15,474 nt of DNA from an uncultured Bacteroidota bacterium. GTDB taxonomy: Bacteria > Bacteroidota > Bacteroidia > Chitinophagales > Chitinophagaceae. Within the stretch, counting starts at the first letter, position 1; the number at the start of each line of letters is the position of its first letter. The position numbers and the translations under genes were made by a program. The stretch covers positions 1-15,474 of the forward strand of contig CALLKA010000193.1 of the NCBI GenBank assembly GCA_938008665.1. The letters run 5' to 3'. Shown here piece by piece: positions 7,695 through 14,274 of the stretch. The notes under the pieces were generated by a model. It was not told where the DNA came from. It made no database searches and worked only from the letters and a program-made list of their open reading frames with translations.

Positions 7695-8747
7695 CTATCT
7701 ATTTTTCAAGTTATACATCAATGAAAAATGATGGTACATATTCTTTTGAAAAAACGCATTCCCATATTGAACTTCTACCCTTTGCAATTGCAACGCAAGT
7801 CCTGAACTAAACCCATTCAATGCATTTTGTTGTCCTTGTATATTTAAATCAAATCGGCGCATAAAATTATAGCCCAGATTCACGGATACTTGTTCTCCTA
7901 TAAACACTTCCCCTGCCAAAATTAAATGGTTAAATAAATTTTGCAGTGAACCTGGATTCCTATAGCCTTGTTGTACATTAAAACTTGTATCATTATATGC
8001 TAAATTCCATAATGATAATTTTTCAGCAGTTAATGAAAATTGAAAAGGTGCATTTTCTAATTTTTTTGTCCATCCTACAATTAAATTAAATGGAAGTAAC
8101 TCCTTTGTAGTATAGGTTTTTAATTGCGTGCCTAAGTTTTTTACCAATACACTCAGTTGTGATAATTGACTAGTAGGTTGGTATCTTAAACCAATATCAA
8201 TTGCGAATCCATTTGATTTAAATAAACCATAATTGGATTGTATAAATTTTAATGTGGTACCAATATGAATATTATTTATATAACTAGTAGCCGCAGATAA
8301 TTGCAAACTATAATCATTTGGGCGAAAATTGCCCATTTGATTGCCCGCAATATCGGTCATAGCAACAGAACCATAATCCATAAAATGTACGCCCCATCCT
8401 AGCACTAATTTTTTTTGCTCTAAATGTTTTGCCCCACTAAAATCATATTGTTTGATGTCAGCCAAATAAGGCTTAACACTTAAGTGCATCCAACTGTCCA
8501 TACTTGGCGTGAGTAGTGCCGGATTATACATTGCCAATCCTACATCTGGTTGTATTCGGCTAATATTAATACCTCCTAAGGCAGATGCCTTTGCGGAATG
8601 AGGCAGATTTAAAAAATTGTATACCGCATTTGACTCCTTACCTCCAATATTACCTATGGTATTTTGTGCCATTACCATTGGATCACAAAAAAATAAAGCT
8701 AAAATAAAAACCCCTAGCTTTTGTATTTTTTTGATTGTTGACATCAT
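7695..8747 (-). CDS. porQ: Type IX secretion system outer-membrane protein PorQ
   Basis: 350 residues with a signal peptide (basic MMSTIKKIQK, hydrophobic LGVFILALFF, probable cut VMA-QN after residue 27). The mature protein begins with GGKESNAVYNFLNLPHSAK, ALGG and YNPALL, the N-terminal signature I associate with PorQ. The rest alternates aromatic and polar residues as in a beta-barrel, ends in FSLMYNLKNR and includes YNFMRRFDLNI near the C terminus. PorQ belongs to the PorV/FadL-like barrels and is required for type IX secretion in Porphyromonas, although its exact task is unclear. Two ATGs abut (codons 1-2); the first is used here, and either keeps the signal peptide. lon lies 36 nt upstream on the same strand. 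It converges with the PBP gene, 1 bp apart. Confidence 0.85.
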   Translation of the reverse strand: MMSTIKKIQKLGVFILALFFCDPMVMAQNTIGNIGGKESNAVYNFLNLPHSAKASALGGINISRIQPDVGLAMYNPALLTPSMDSWMHLSVKPYLADIKQYDFSGAKHLEQKKLVLGWGVHFMDYGSVAMTDIAGNQMGNFRPNDYSLQLSAATSYINNIHIGTTLKFIQSNYGLFKSNGFAIDIGLRYQPTSQLSQLSVLVKNLGTQLKTYTTKELLPFNLIVGWTKKLENAPFQFSLTAEKLSLWNLAYNDTSFNVQQGYRNPGSLQNLFNHLILAGEVFIGEQVSVNLGYNFMRRFDLNIQGQQNALNGFSSGLALQLQRVEVQYGNAFFQKNMYHHFSLMYNLKNR

Positions 8748-8765
8748 ATTACAAAGCTAGGGGTT
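8709..8765 (-). promoter_or_regulatory. Inverted repeat that loops out the porQ start codon, followed by a T-tract
   Basis: Arms at 8709-8725 and 8750-8765 pair over 13 bp, then a 1-nt bulge, then 3 bp; the core is CCCCTAGCTTT with AAAGCTAGGGG. The 24-nt loop (8726-8749) contains both ATG codons of porQ. Read on the minus strand, the 3' arm lies in codons 8-13 and is followed by TTTTTATTTT. A transcript coming from lon would therefore fold into a terminator-like structure inside the porQ coding region. The T-tract alone could come from the hydrophobic signal peptide codons, but that does not explain the complementary upstream arm. Confidence 0.6.
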
Positions 8766-8782
8766 GAATTCCTTAAAAGCAA
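8752..8782 (-). promoter_or_regulatory. porQ promoter (TTG, 20 nt, TAGCTTTG), predicting a leaderless mRNA
   Basis: On the minus strand TTG (8780-8782), a 20-nt spacer and TAGCTTTG (8752-8759) fully match the Bacteroidota TTG-N20-TAnnTTTG pattern. If the -7 element sits at its usual distance, transcription starts near 8748, within 1-3 nt of the porQ ATG at 8747. The -7 octamer lies within the 5' arm of the inverted repeat, so this transcript would lack that arm and could not form the hairpin. Confidence 0.6.
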
Positions 8783-8783
8783 C

Positions 8784-11186
8784 TTAAACTAATGCTAAGT
8801 CAAGCACTTGTTGCATATTTTTTACATAATGAAACTGTACGCCTTTAATAAAGGTTTTATCTATTTCATTGACATCTTTTTCATTTTGCCAGCACATGAT
8901 AATTTCCTTCATACCTGCTCTTTTTGCAGCTAATATCTTTTCCTTGATACCGCCAACTGGCAATACTTGCCCTCGCAAGGTGATTTCACCTGTCATGGCT
9001 AAATAAGGTTTTACCTTGCGACCAGTGAATGCAGAAGTGAGTGCAGTAAGCATCGTAATGCCTGCACTTGGACCATCCTTTGGTACTGCGCCTTCTGGTA
9101 CATGCACGTGAATTGCTTTCGTGGTAAATAAATTTGGATCCACCCCTATTTTCTTTGCATTGCTTTGCAAATAAGTTAAAGCAGTGTCAGCACTTTCCTT
9201 CATCACATTACCTAGATTACCTGTTAATTTCATTCCACCTTTGCCATCAGCCAATAACACTTCAATGAATAAAATATCGCCCCCTACATAAGTCCAAGCT
9301 AAGCCAACAGCTACACCCGGCATATTTACTGTTTTATAAATTTCGTTACTATATTTTGGCTGCCCTAAAATTTTAATAATATCAGGTTTGGTTACTGTAG
9401 ATTTTACTTTGTGTTTATAGGCCAATTCTTTGGCTTGGTAACGCATGATAGAAGCCAATTGTCTATCTAATTCACGTACCCCACTTTCACGTGTATAATC
9501 TTCAATTACTTTCTCTAAAACAGTGTCCTGCACTTTAAAATTAATTTTATCTAATCCATGTGCCGATTTTTGCTTTGGTAATAAATGACGCTTAGCAATT
9601 TCTACTTTTTCTTCCACGGCATAACCACTCAAGTCAATAATCTCTAATCTATCGCGCAAAGCTGGCTGAATCCGACTAATATCATTTGCAGTAGCAATGA
9701 ACAATGTTTTGCTTAAATCATATTCCGACTCCAAATAATTATCATAAAAGCTATGATTTTGTTCAGGGTCCAACACTTCTAACAAAGCGGATGATGGATC
9801 ACCCCTATGGTCACTTCCAATTTTATCAATCTCATCCAAAATCATTACAGGATTGGACGTTTTTACTTTTCTTAAGCTTTGTATAATTCTTCCTGGCATT
9901 GCACCGATATAAGTTTTACGATGTCCGCGAATTTCACTTTCATCATGCAATCCACCTAAACTTACTCTTACATATTTGCGACCAATAGCATGTGCAATGG
10001 ATTTACCTAAGGATGTTTTACCAATACCTGGAGGACCTAAAAAACATAAAATTGGACTCTTCATATCCCCTTTTATTTTAAGTACCGCTAAGTATTCTAA
10101 AATTCGATTCTTGATTTTCCCCATGCCATAATGATCATTATCCAATACTTTTTTAGCATTCTTTAAATCATAATTATCATCCGTGTATTCATCCCAAGGC
10201 AAATCTAAAATTAAATCAAGATGATTATACACCACCGAATAATCAGGTGTACTGGAATGCATCCGCTCTAATTTTTCTAAGCCATTTTGAAATATTTTTT
10301 TTGCACTTTCAGGCCATTTTTTATTTTCTGCCTTCTTTTTCATCTCCGCCAACTCACGATCATTGGCATCTCCACCTAATTCATCCTTAATGCTTTTAAG
10401 TTGCTGTTGTAAAAAATAGTCCCTTTGTTGTTTGTCAATTTCAGTGCGCGTTTTATTCGCCACCTTATTTTTTAATTCAACAAATTGCAATTCCTGTTGT
10501 AAATATTGGATCAACTTTTCAGCTTTAAGCGAAATGTTATTTTCTTCTAACAAGCCTTGCTTGTTGGCTATCTCCACATTTAAATTACTACTTACAAAAT
10601 TGATTAAGAATAAAGGATTCTCAATATTTTTTAAAATCATTGCAGCCTCTGAAGGAAAATTAGGAGACAACTGAATGATTTGCGTTGCCAAATCCTTGAT
10701 GTTCGATAAGTAAGCCTGGAAATTTTGATCTTCTTTCCCCACATTCTCTTCCACCAATACTTTGATACTTGCTTTAAAAAACGGATCCTCCTCTTTCATT
10801 TCAAGTAATTGGAAACGCTTTTTACCTTGTATAATTATAGTAGTTCCGCCGTCCTGCATTTTAATCATTTTAATGATTTTTGCTACAGTACCAATGGAAC
10901 ATAAATCTGCAGGTGTAGGATCTTCAATATTTCCGTCTTTTTGGGAAACCACCCCAATTAATTTATCCTTATTATAAGCAGCCTTCACTGCTTGAATACT
11001 TTTATCTCTACCTACCGTAATTGGAATCACGACCCCAGGAAACAAAACCGTATTACGAAGTGGCAAAATAGGAATGATGTCATCCACCACCATATCCTTA
11101 TCCCCCTCCATATCTTGCTCATTAAATGAAAACAAGGGTATGAATTCATTATCATCCTCCGCTCTAAATAAAAAATTATTATCCAC
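8784..11186 (-). CDS. lon: ATP-dependent protease Lon
   Basis: 800 residues, close to the usual 780-820. An acidic extension (1-35) precedes the Lon substrate-binding domain (about 37-235, opening IIPILPLRNTVLFPGVV). A helical region, then the AAA+ module with Walker A GPPGIGKT (384-391) and Walker B MILDEID (448-454), follows. The C-terminal S16 protease domain has catalytic Ser707 in KDGPSAG and Lys750, the expected 43 residues apart. Lon is a cytoplasmic hexamer that unfolds and degrades damaged and regulatory proteins. The start is GTG at 11184-11186; an in-frame TAA lies just upstream, and the DDNEFIPL segment before Met26 argues against starting there. No CIRCE-like heat-shock operator is visible upstream. 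Confidence 0.97.
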   Translation of the reverse strand: MDNNFLFRAEDDNEFIPLFSFNEQDMEGDKDMVVDDIIPILPLRNTVLFPGVVIPITVGRDKSIQAVKAAYNKDKLIGVVSQKDGNIEDPTPADLCSIGTVAKIIKMIKMQDGGTTIIIQGKKRFQLLEMKEEDPFFKASIKVLVEENVGKEDQNFQAYLSNIKDLATQIIQLSPNFPSEAAMILKNIENPLFLINFVSSNLNVEIANKQGLLEENNISLKAEKLIQYLQQELQFVELKNKVANKTRTEIDKQQRDYFLQQQLKSIKDELGGDANDRELAEMKKKAENKKWPESAKKIFQNGLEKLERMHSSTPDYSVVYNHLDLILDLPWDEYTDDNYDLKNAKKVLDNDHYGMGKIKNRILEYLAVLKIKGDMKSPILCFLGPPGIGKTSLGKSIAHAIGRKYVRVSLGGLHDESEIRGHRKTYIGAMPGRIIQSLRKVKTSNPVMILDEIDKIGSDHRGDPSSALLEVLDPEQNHSFYDNYLESEYDLSKTLFIATANDISRIQPALRDRLEIIDLSGYAVEEKVEIAKRHLLPKQKSAHGLDKINFKVQDTVLEKVIEDYTRESGVRELDRQLASIMRYQAKELAYKHKVKSTVTKPDIIKILGQPKYSNEIYKTVNMPGVAVGLAWTYVGGDILFIEVLLADGKGGMKLTGNLGNVMKESADTALTYLQSNAKKIGVDPNLFTTKAIHVHVPEGAVPKDGPSAGITMLTALTSAFTGRKVKPYLAMTGEITLRGQVLPVGGIKEKILAAKRAGMKEIIMCWQNEKDVNEIDKTFIKGVQFHYVKNMQQVLDLALV

Positions 11187-11320
11187 TGTTATTTATTTTA
11201 AATAGTCAAATTGACATACCCGGCGCCGAAAACAGCCTACAAGTTATGTACACCCTAATAAGGCAATATTAATGCCAAAAATCTGTAATGAACGCAACAA
11301 TTGGCTCACTATTTCCCTAA

Positions 11321-11354
11321 AATAAAAAATCCTTCCCGATATTATCGGGAAGGA
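11321..11354 (-). terminator. Intrinsic terminator of the small lipoprotein gene
   Basis: A perfect 11-bp stem, TCCTTCCCGAT (11330-11340) with ATCGGGAAGGA (11344-11354), around a 3-nt loop. On the minus strand it is followed by TTTTTTATTTT. It lies 33 nt after the lipoprotein stop codon and before the lon leader. The rest of 11187-11387 shows only an isolated CGGCGCCG palindrome (11221-11228) and no convincing lon promoter. Confidence 0.9.
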
Positions 11355-11387
11355 CCTTCTTGCAAGAAGTTATTGTAAACTTCTAAA

Positions 11388-11558
11388 CTACTTAGCAGCA
11401 GCAGCAGTATCAACTGTTGCAGCAGCAGCTGTATCTACAGTTACAGCAGCAGGTGTATCTACAGTTGCAGCAGCAGCTGTATCAGTTGTAGCTTCAGTAG
11501 AAGCACCACCACATGCAGTTAATGCAGCGATAGCTAAGATTGCGAATACTTTTTTCAT
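11388..11558 (-). CDS. Small Ala/Thr-rich repeat lipoprotein
   Basis: 56 residues, too short for most gene callers. MKKVFAILAIAA leads into lipobox LTAC (Cys16), then GGASTEATT and an 8-residue repeat, D-T-A-A-A-A-T-V, present three times plus a partial copy (D26, D34, D42, D50) and ending in Lys56. The mature part is about 40 residues of Ala, Thr, Val and Asp with no aromatic residue. It should be lipidated at Cys16 and held at the inner or outer membrane; no Glu/Asp-rich surface-export signal follows the cysteine. Own promoter upstream and strong terminator downstream make it monocistronic, which together with near-exclusive GCT/GCA codons suggests an abundant protein. Function unknown; a spacer or filler lipoprotein is one possibility. 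Confidence 0.85.
   Translation of the reverse strand: MKKVFAILAIAALTACGGASTEATTDTAAAATVDTPAAVTVDTAAAATVDTAAAAK
11391..11483 (-). repeat. 24-bp tandem repeat encoding the lipoprotein tail
   Basis: Three full units (11460-11483, 11436-11459, 11412-11435) and a 21-bp partial unit (11391-11411), each opening GATAC followed by GCTGCTGC-like bases on the minus strand. Units differ by a few substitutions, some silent. Such a tract can gain or lose units by slippage, which would change protein length in steps of 8 residues. Confidence 0.85.
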
Positions 11559-11594
11559 TTTGAAATGGTTTTAAGTTTGTATTTAATACGGAGG

Positions 11595-11626
11595 CGAAGA
11601 TAAGAATCCCCTTTAAAATCGCCAAA
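11595..11626 (-). promoter_or_regulatory. Promoter of the small lipoprotein gene
   Basis: TTTG (11623-11626), a 20-nt spacer and TATCTTCG (11595-11602) on the minus strand match the Bacteroidota TTTG-N20-TAnnTTTG pattern with one mismatch. The implied start near 11591 gives a leader of about 33 nt. Confidence 0.6.
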
Positions 11627-11672
11627 TTTTAACATTAAATTTTAAAATAATCCTTGATCTTAAGAGATAATT

Positions 11673-13016
11673 CTACTTTTTCCTGAAATAAATTCGCACC
11701 GGAACCCCTGTAAACTTGAAATTTGCCCTTATTTGGTTCTCTAAATAGTTCCGATAAGGGGTTTTAATATCATCAGGAAAATTGGTAAAAAAGGCAAAAC
11801 TTGGGACCCTAGTTGGTAATTGAGATACAAACTTGATCTTAATAATATGCCCCCGCACCACAGGTGCTTGGTAATTTTGAACCACTTTAAGCATAATATC
11901 ATTCAGCTTAGAAGTAGGTACTTTACGGTGCCTGTTCTCAAATACATCCAAGGCCAATTCAATCGCCTTAAATATCCTCGTTTTTTCAAGCGCCGATATA
12001 AATAGTACAGGCACATCCGTAAAAGGTGCCAGTTTGTCCTTCAGTACTTTTTCATAATCCCTAGCCGTATTGGTCTCTTTTTCGATCAAATCCCATTTAT
12101 TAACCAATACCACAATACCCTTCCCTTTTTTTGCAGCCAAACTAAAAATGCTCAAATCCTGAGCGGTAATCCCCTTGACTGCATCTATCACTAATAAACA
12201 AACATCCGCTTCATCCATGGCCTTAATAGCACGGATAATTGAATAAAACTCTAGATCATCTTTCTCCTTATTCTTTCTTCTAATTCCAGCTGTATCTATT
12301 AGTACAAATTCCTTTTGGAACATGTTATAATGCGTATGAATAGTATCACGGGTTGTACCAGCAATATCTGATACAATGGTTCTATTTTGACCAATCATGG
12401 CGTTTAACAAGGAAGATTTTCCTACATTCGGTTGGCCCATAATCGCAATTTTAGGGACAGCAATTTCCTCTTCAGGCTCAGCGCCTTCTGGCAATTCTGC
12501 ATTCACTACTTTCACAGGTTCATCTTTCATTCCAGTGGTCACTGCATCTAATAATTCACCGGTACCACTTCCTGAGATAGAGCTCACAAAATAGTTGTGC
12601 TCAAAGCCCATTCCATAAAACTCAGTCCCTTCTAAAGCCCTGGTAGAATTATCTACTTTGTTCACACACACATACACCGGCTTAGTGCTTCGGCGAAGCA
12701 TATTTGCCATAGATGAATCCAAATCGGTTAAACCCACCGCGGCATCCACCATAAAAATGATCGCATTGGCTTCCTCAATCGCAATATTTACTTGCTTACG
12801 AATTTCAGTCTCAAACATGTCACGAGAATCAGGTACAAAACCGCCTGTATCAATTACGTTAAAGGTTTTACCATTCCATTCAGTTACCCCGTATTGACGG
12901 TCTCTGGTAACTCCACTAATATCATCCACAATTGCTTTTCGCTCCTCTAAGAAACGATTAAACAAGGTGCTTTTTCCTACGTTTGGCCTTCCAACAATTG
13001 CCACTGTATAACTCAT
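11673..13016 (-). CDS. der: Ribosome-assembly GTPase Der (EngA)
   Basis: 447 residues with the tandem GTPase domains unique to Der. Domain 1: GRPNVGKS (9-16), DTGG (56-59), NKVD (119-122). Domain 2: GQPNVGKS (194-201), DTAG (241-244), NKWD (306-309). An acidic linker (about 172-187) separates them, and a KH-like domain (about 360-447) ends in RIYFRKK. In the known family, Der binds the 50S precursor and is essential for large-subunit maturation. All nucleotide-binding motifs are intact. It is 81 nt downstream of era on the same strand, with an AT-rich hairpin between; no strong promoter is visible in the gap, so co-transcription with era is likely. No terminator was found between der and the lipoprotein gene. 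Confidence 0.97.
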   Translation of the reverse strand: MSYTVAIVGRPNVGKSTLFNRFLEERKAIVDDISGVTRDRQYGVTEWNGKTFNVIDTGGFVPDSRDMFETEIRKQVNIAIEEANAIIFMVDAAVGLTDLDSSMANMLRRSTKPVYVCVNKVDNSTRALEGTEFYGMGFEHNYFVSSISGSGTGELLDAVTTGMKDEPVKVVNAELPEGAEPEEEIAVPKIAIMGQPNVGKSSLLNAMIGQNRTIVSDIAGTTRDTIHTHYNMFQKEFVLIDTAGIRRKNKEKDDLEFYSIIRAIKAMDEADVCLLVIDAVKGITAQDLSIFSLAAKKGKGIVVLVNKWDLIEKETNTARDYEKVLKDKLAPFTDVPVLFISALEKTRIFKAIELALDVFENRHRKVPTSKLNDIMLKVVQNYQAPVVRGHIIKIKFVSQLPTRVPSFAFFTNFPDDIKTPYRNYLENQIRANFKFTGVPVRIYFRKK

Positions 13017-13053
13017 AAAACTTCAATTTAATATTCAATCAACATTATATAAA

Positions 13054-13094
13054 TAATTGATAACCATTAATTTAAATTAATTAGTTATCAATTA
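13054..13094. other. AT-only hairpin in the era-der spacer
   Basis: TAATTGATAAC (13054-13064) pairs perfectly with GTTATCAATTA (13084-13094), and the interior is a 16-bp perfect palindrome, ATTAATTTAAATTAAT (13066-13081). The two stack into one long hairpin with a small C versus TA internal loop. It begins 3 nt after the era stop codon. With no clear T-tract after it, mRNA processing, stability or partial attenuation between era and der is more likely than full termination. Confidence 0.55.
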
Positions 13095-13097
13095 ATA

Positions 13098-13970
13098 TTA
13101 ATACCCAAATTCTTTTAATTTCATATCATTGTCACGCCACTTAGGCTTCACCTTTACAAATAGTTCTAGGTAAACCTTGGAACCAATGAACTCCTCTATA
13201 TCCTTCCTCGCCAAACTACCTATCTCCTTAATCATCTTACCACCTTGCCCAATAATAATCGCTTTTTGCGTCTCACGATTAACCACAATATCCGCCTGAA
13301 TTTTGGTAAGAAGCGGTTGCTCCTTGAATGAATTCACCAGCACAGCAGAATGATAAGGAATTTCCTCCCCAAATAACTGGTATATCTTTTCTCGAATCAT
13401 CTCACTTACAAAAAACTTAGTCGGCATATCACTCAAATCCTCCTGGTCAAAAAATGGATGACCCCCTTCTGGAATAAGCTCAAGTATTACTTTCATTAAC
13501 CTATCTATGTCACTGATATTCAATGCACTAATTGAAATTATTTTAGTACAATAAGGCTTCGCGCTAAAGTAAGCATTTGCTTCTTTTACCCTGCCACCCG
13601 CTGCCAAATCCGACTTATTCATCACCACAATACAAGGCACTTTTAGCTTTAAAGCGCTAAACATGGCGTCAATTTCATCAAAATCGTCACGCACATCTAC
13701 AAGCAAAAGTCCCAAATCAGCATCCTCTAAGGCCGATTTTACCGCACCCATCATCTTTTCATGAAGCTTATATTTAGGATCAATGATCCCTGGCGTATCT
13801 GAAAATATGACTTGATACTCATCCACCTTGTTTAAGAAGGCCTTAATCCTATGGCGCGTGGTTTGTACTTTGGAGGACACAATAGCCATCTTCTCACCCA
13901 TAATGGCGTTCAGTAAAGTGCTTTTACCGGCGTTTGGCTTCCCAAATATATTTACAAACCCTACTTTCAT
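13098..13970 (-). CDS. era: GTPase Era, 30S ribosome maturation
   Basis: 290 residues, typical length. GTPase domain with G1 GKPNAGKST (10-18), switch TTRH (37-40), G3 DTPG (58-61) and G4 NKSD (118-121). The C-terminal KH domain has GQGGKMIK (241-248) and ends near KPKWRDNDMKLKEFGY. In the known family, Era binds the 3' end of 16S rRNA next to the anti-Shine-Dalgarno and checks 30S maturation; it acts in the cytoplasm and at the membrane. Motifs are complete. It lies just downstream of the tRNA-fMet terminator with its own -7 element, and der follows on the same strand. Two ribosome-assembly GTPases and initiator tRNA therefore sit together. Confidence 0.97.
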   Translation of the reverse strand: MKVGFVNIFGKPNAGKSTLLNAIMGEKMAIVSSKVQTTRHRIKAFLNKVDEYQVIFSDTPGIIDPKYKLHEKMMGAVKSALEDADLGLLLVDVRDDFDEIDAMFSALKLKVPCIVVMNKSDLAAGGRVKEANAYFSAKPYCTKIISISALNISDIDRLMKVILELIPEGGHPFFDQEDLSDMPTKFFVSEMIREKIYQLFGEEIPYHSAVLVNSFKEQPLLTKIQADIVVNRETQKAIIIGQGGKMIKEIGSLARKDIEEFIGSKVYLELFVKVKPKWRDNDMKLKEFGY

Positions 13971-14004
13971 GCCTTTCTATACTTTTATTCAATCCTTAAT
14001 GATA

Positions 14005-14012
14005 CAAAGTTA
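14005..14012 (-). promoter_or_regulatory. era -7 promoter element
   Basis: TAACTTTG on the minus strand matches TAnnTTTG exactly and predicts a start near 14001, a leader of about 30 nt. No TTG is found 19-21 nt upstream, where the tRNA terminator stem lies, so the -33 part is missing or degenerate. Confidence 0.45.
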
Positions 14013-14016
14013 CTAC

Positions 14017-14056
14017 AAAAAAAATCCGCTCTCGATATGAAATCGGGAGCGGGATT
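14017..14056 (-). terminator. Intrinsic terminator of tRNA-fMet
   Basis: On the minus strand CCCGCTCCCGAT (14042-14053) pairs with ATCGAGAGCGG (14026-14036) with one G-U pair and one bulged base, followed by eight T residues (14017-14024). It begins a few bases after the tRNA 3' end and separates the tRNA from era. Confidence 0.85.
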
Positions 14057-14059
14057 ATG

Positions 14060-14131
<72 letters not shown>

Positions 14132-14143
14132 ATGTTTGGACGG

Positions 14144-14175
14144 CAAAGATAGGTGTTTATTAGTTCATGTGCAAG
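14144..14175 (-). promoter_or_regulatory. Promoter of tRNA-fMet
   Basis: CTTG (14172-14175), a 20-nt spacer and TATCTTTG (14144-14151) on the minus strand are an exact match to the Bacteroidota pattern. The predicted start near 14140 lies about 9 nt before the mature tRNA 5' end. The rest of the 143-bp gap to the oxidoreductase gene shows no convincing plus-strand promoter; TATTTTG at 14231-14237 is only a partial -7 match. Confidence 0.75.
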
Positions 14176-14274
14176 TTTTACGGTCTGTATATAGAATTAG
14201 ATAGGAAACTAGCAATTAAGGATTTTTTAGTATTTTGTATACCAATAAATGCTTGACCTTAAAAACTTTACTAA

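Noticed and set aside
8784..11186. Lon starting at Met26 instead of the GTG
   Set aside because: The residues before it (DDNEFIPL) look like the N terminus I know from Bacteroidota Lon, and an in-frame TAA just upstream of the GTG bounds the frame.
11391..11483. Short regularly spaced repeats as a possible CRISPR array
   Set aside because: Units are 24 bp, directly contiguous with no spacers, and in frame within a lipoprotein gene.
13054..13094. AT-rich palindromes as a replication origin or phage attachment site
   Set aside because: No DnaA boxes, no neighbouring replication or integrase genes, and a position within an era-der gene pair; a transcript-level hairpin is simpler.
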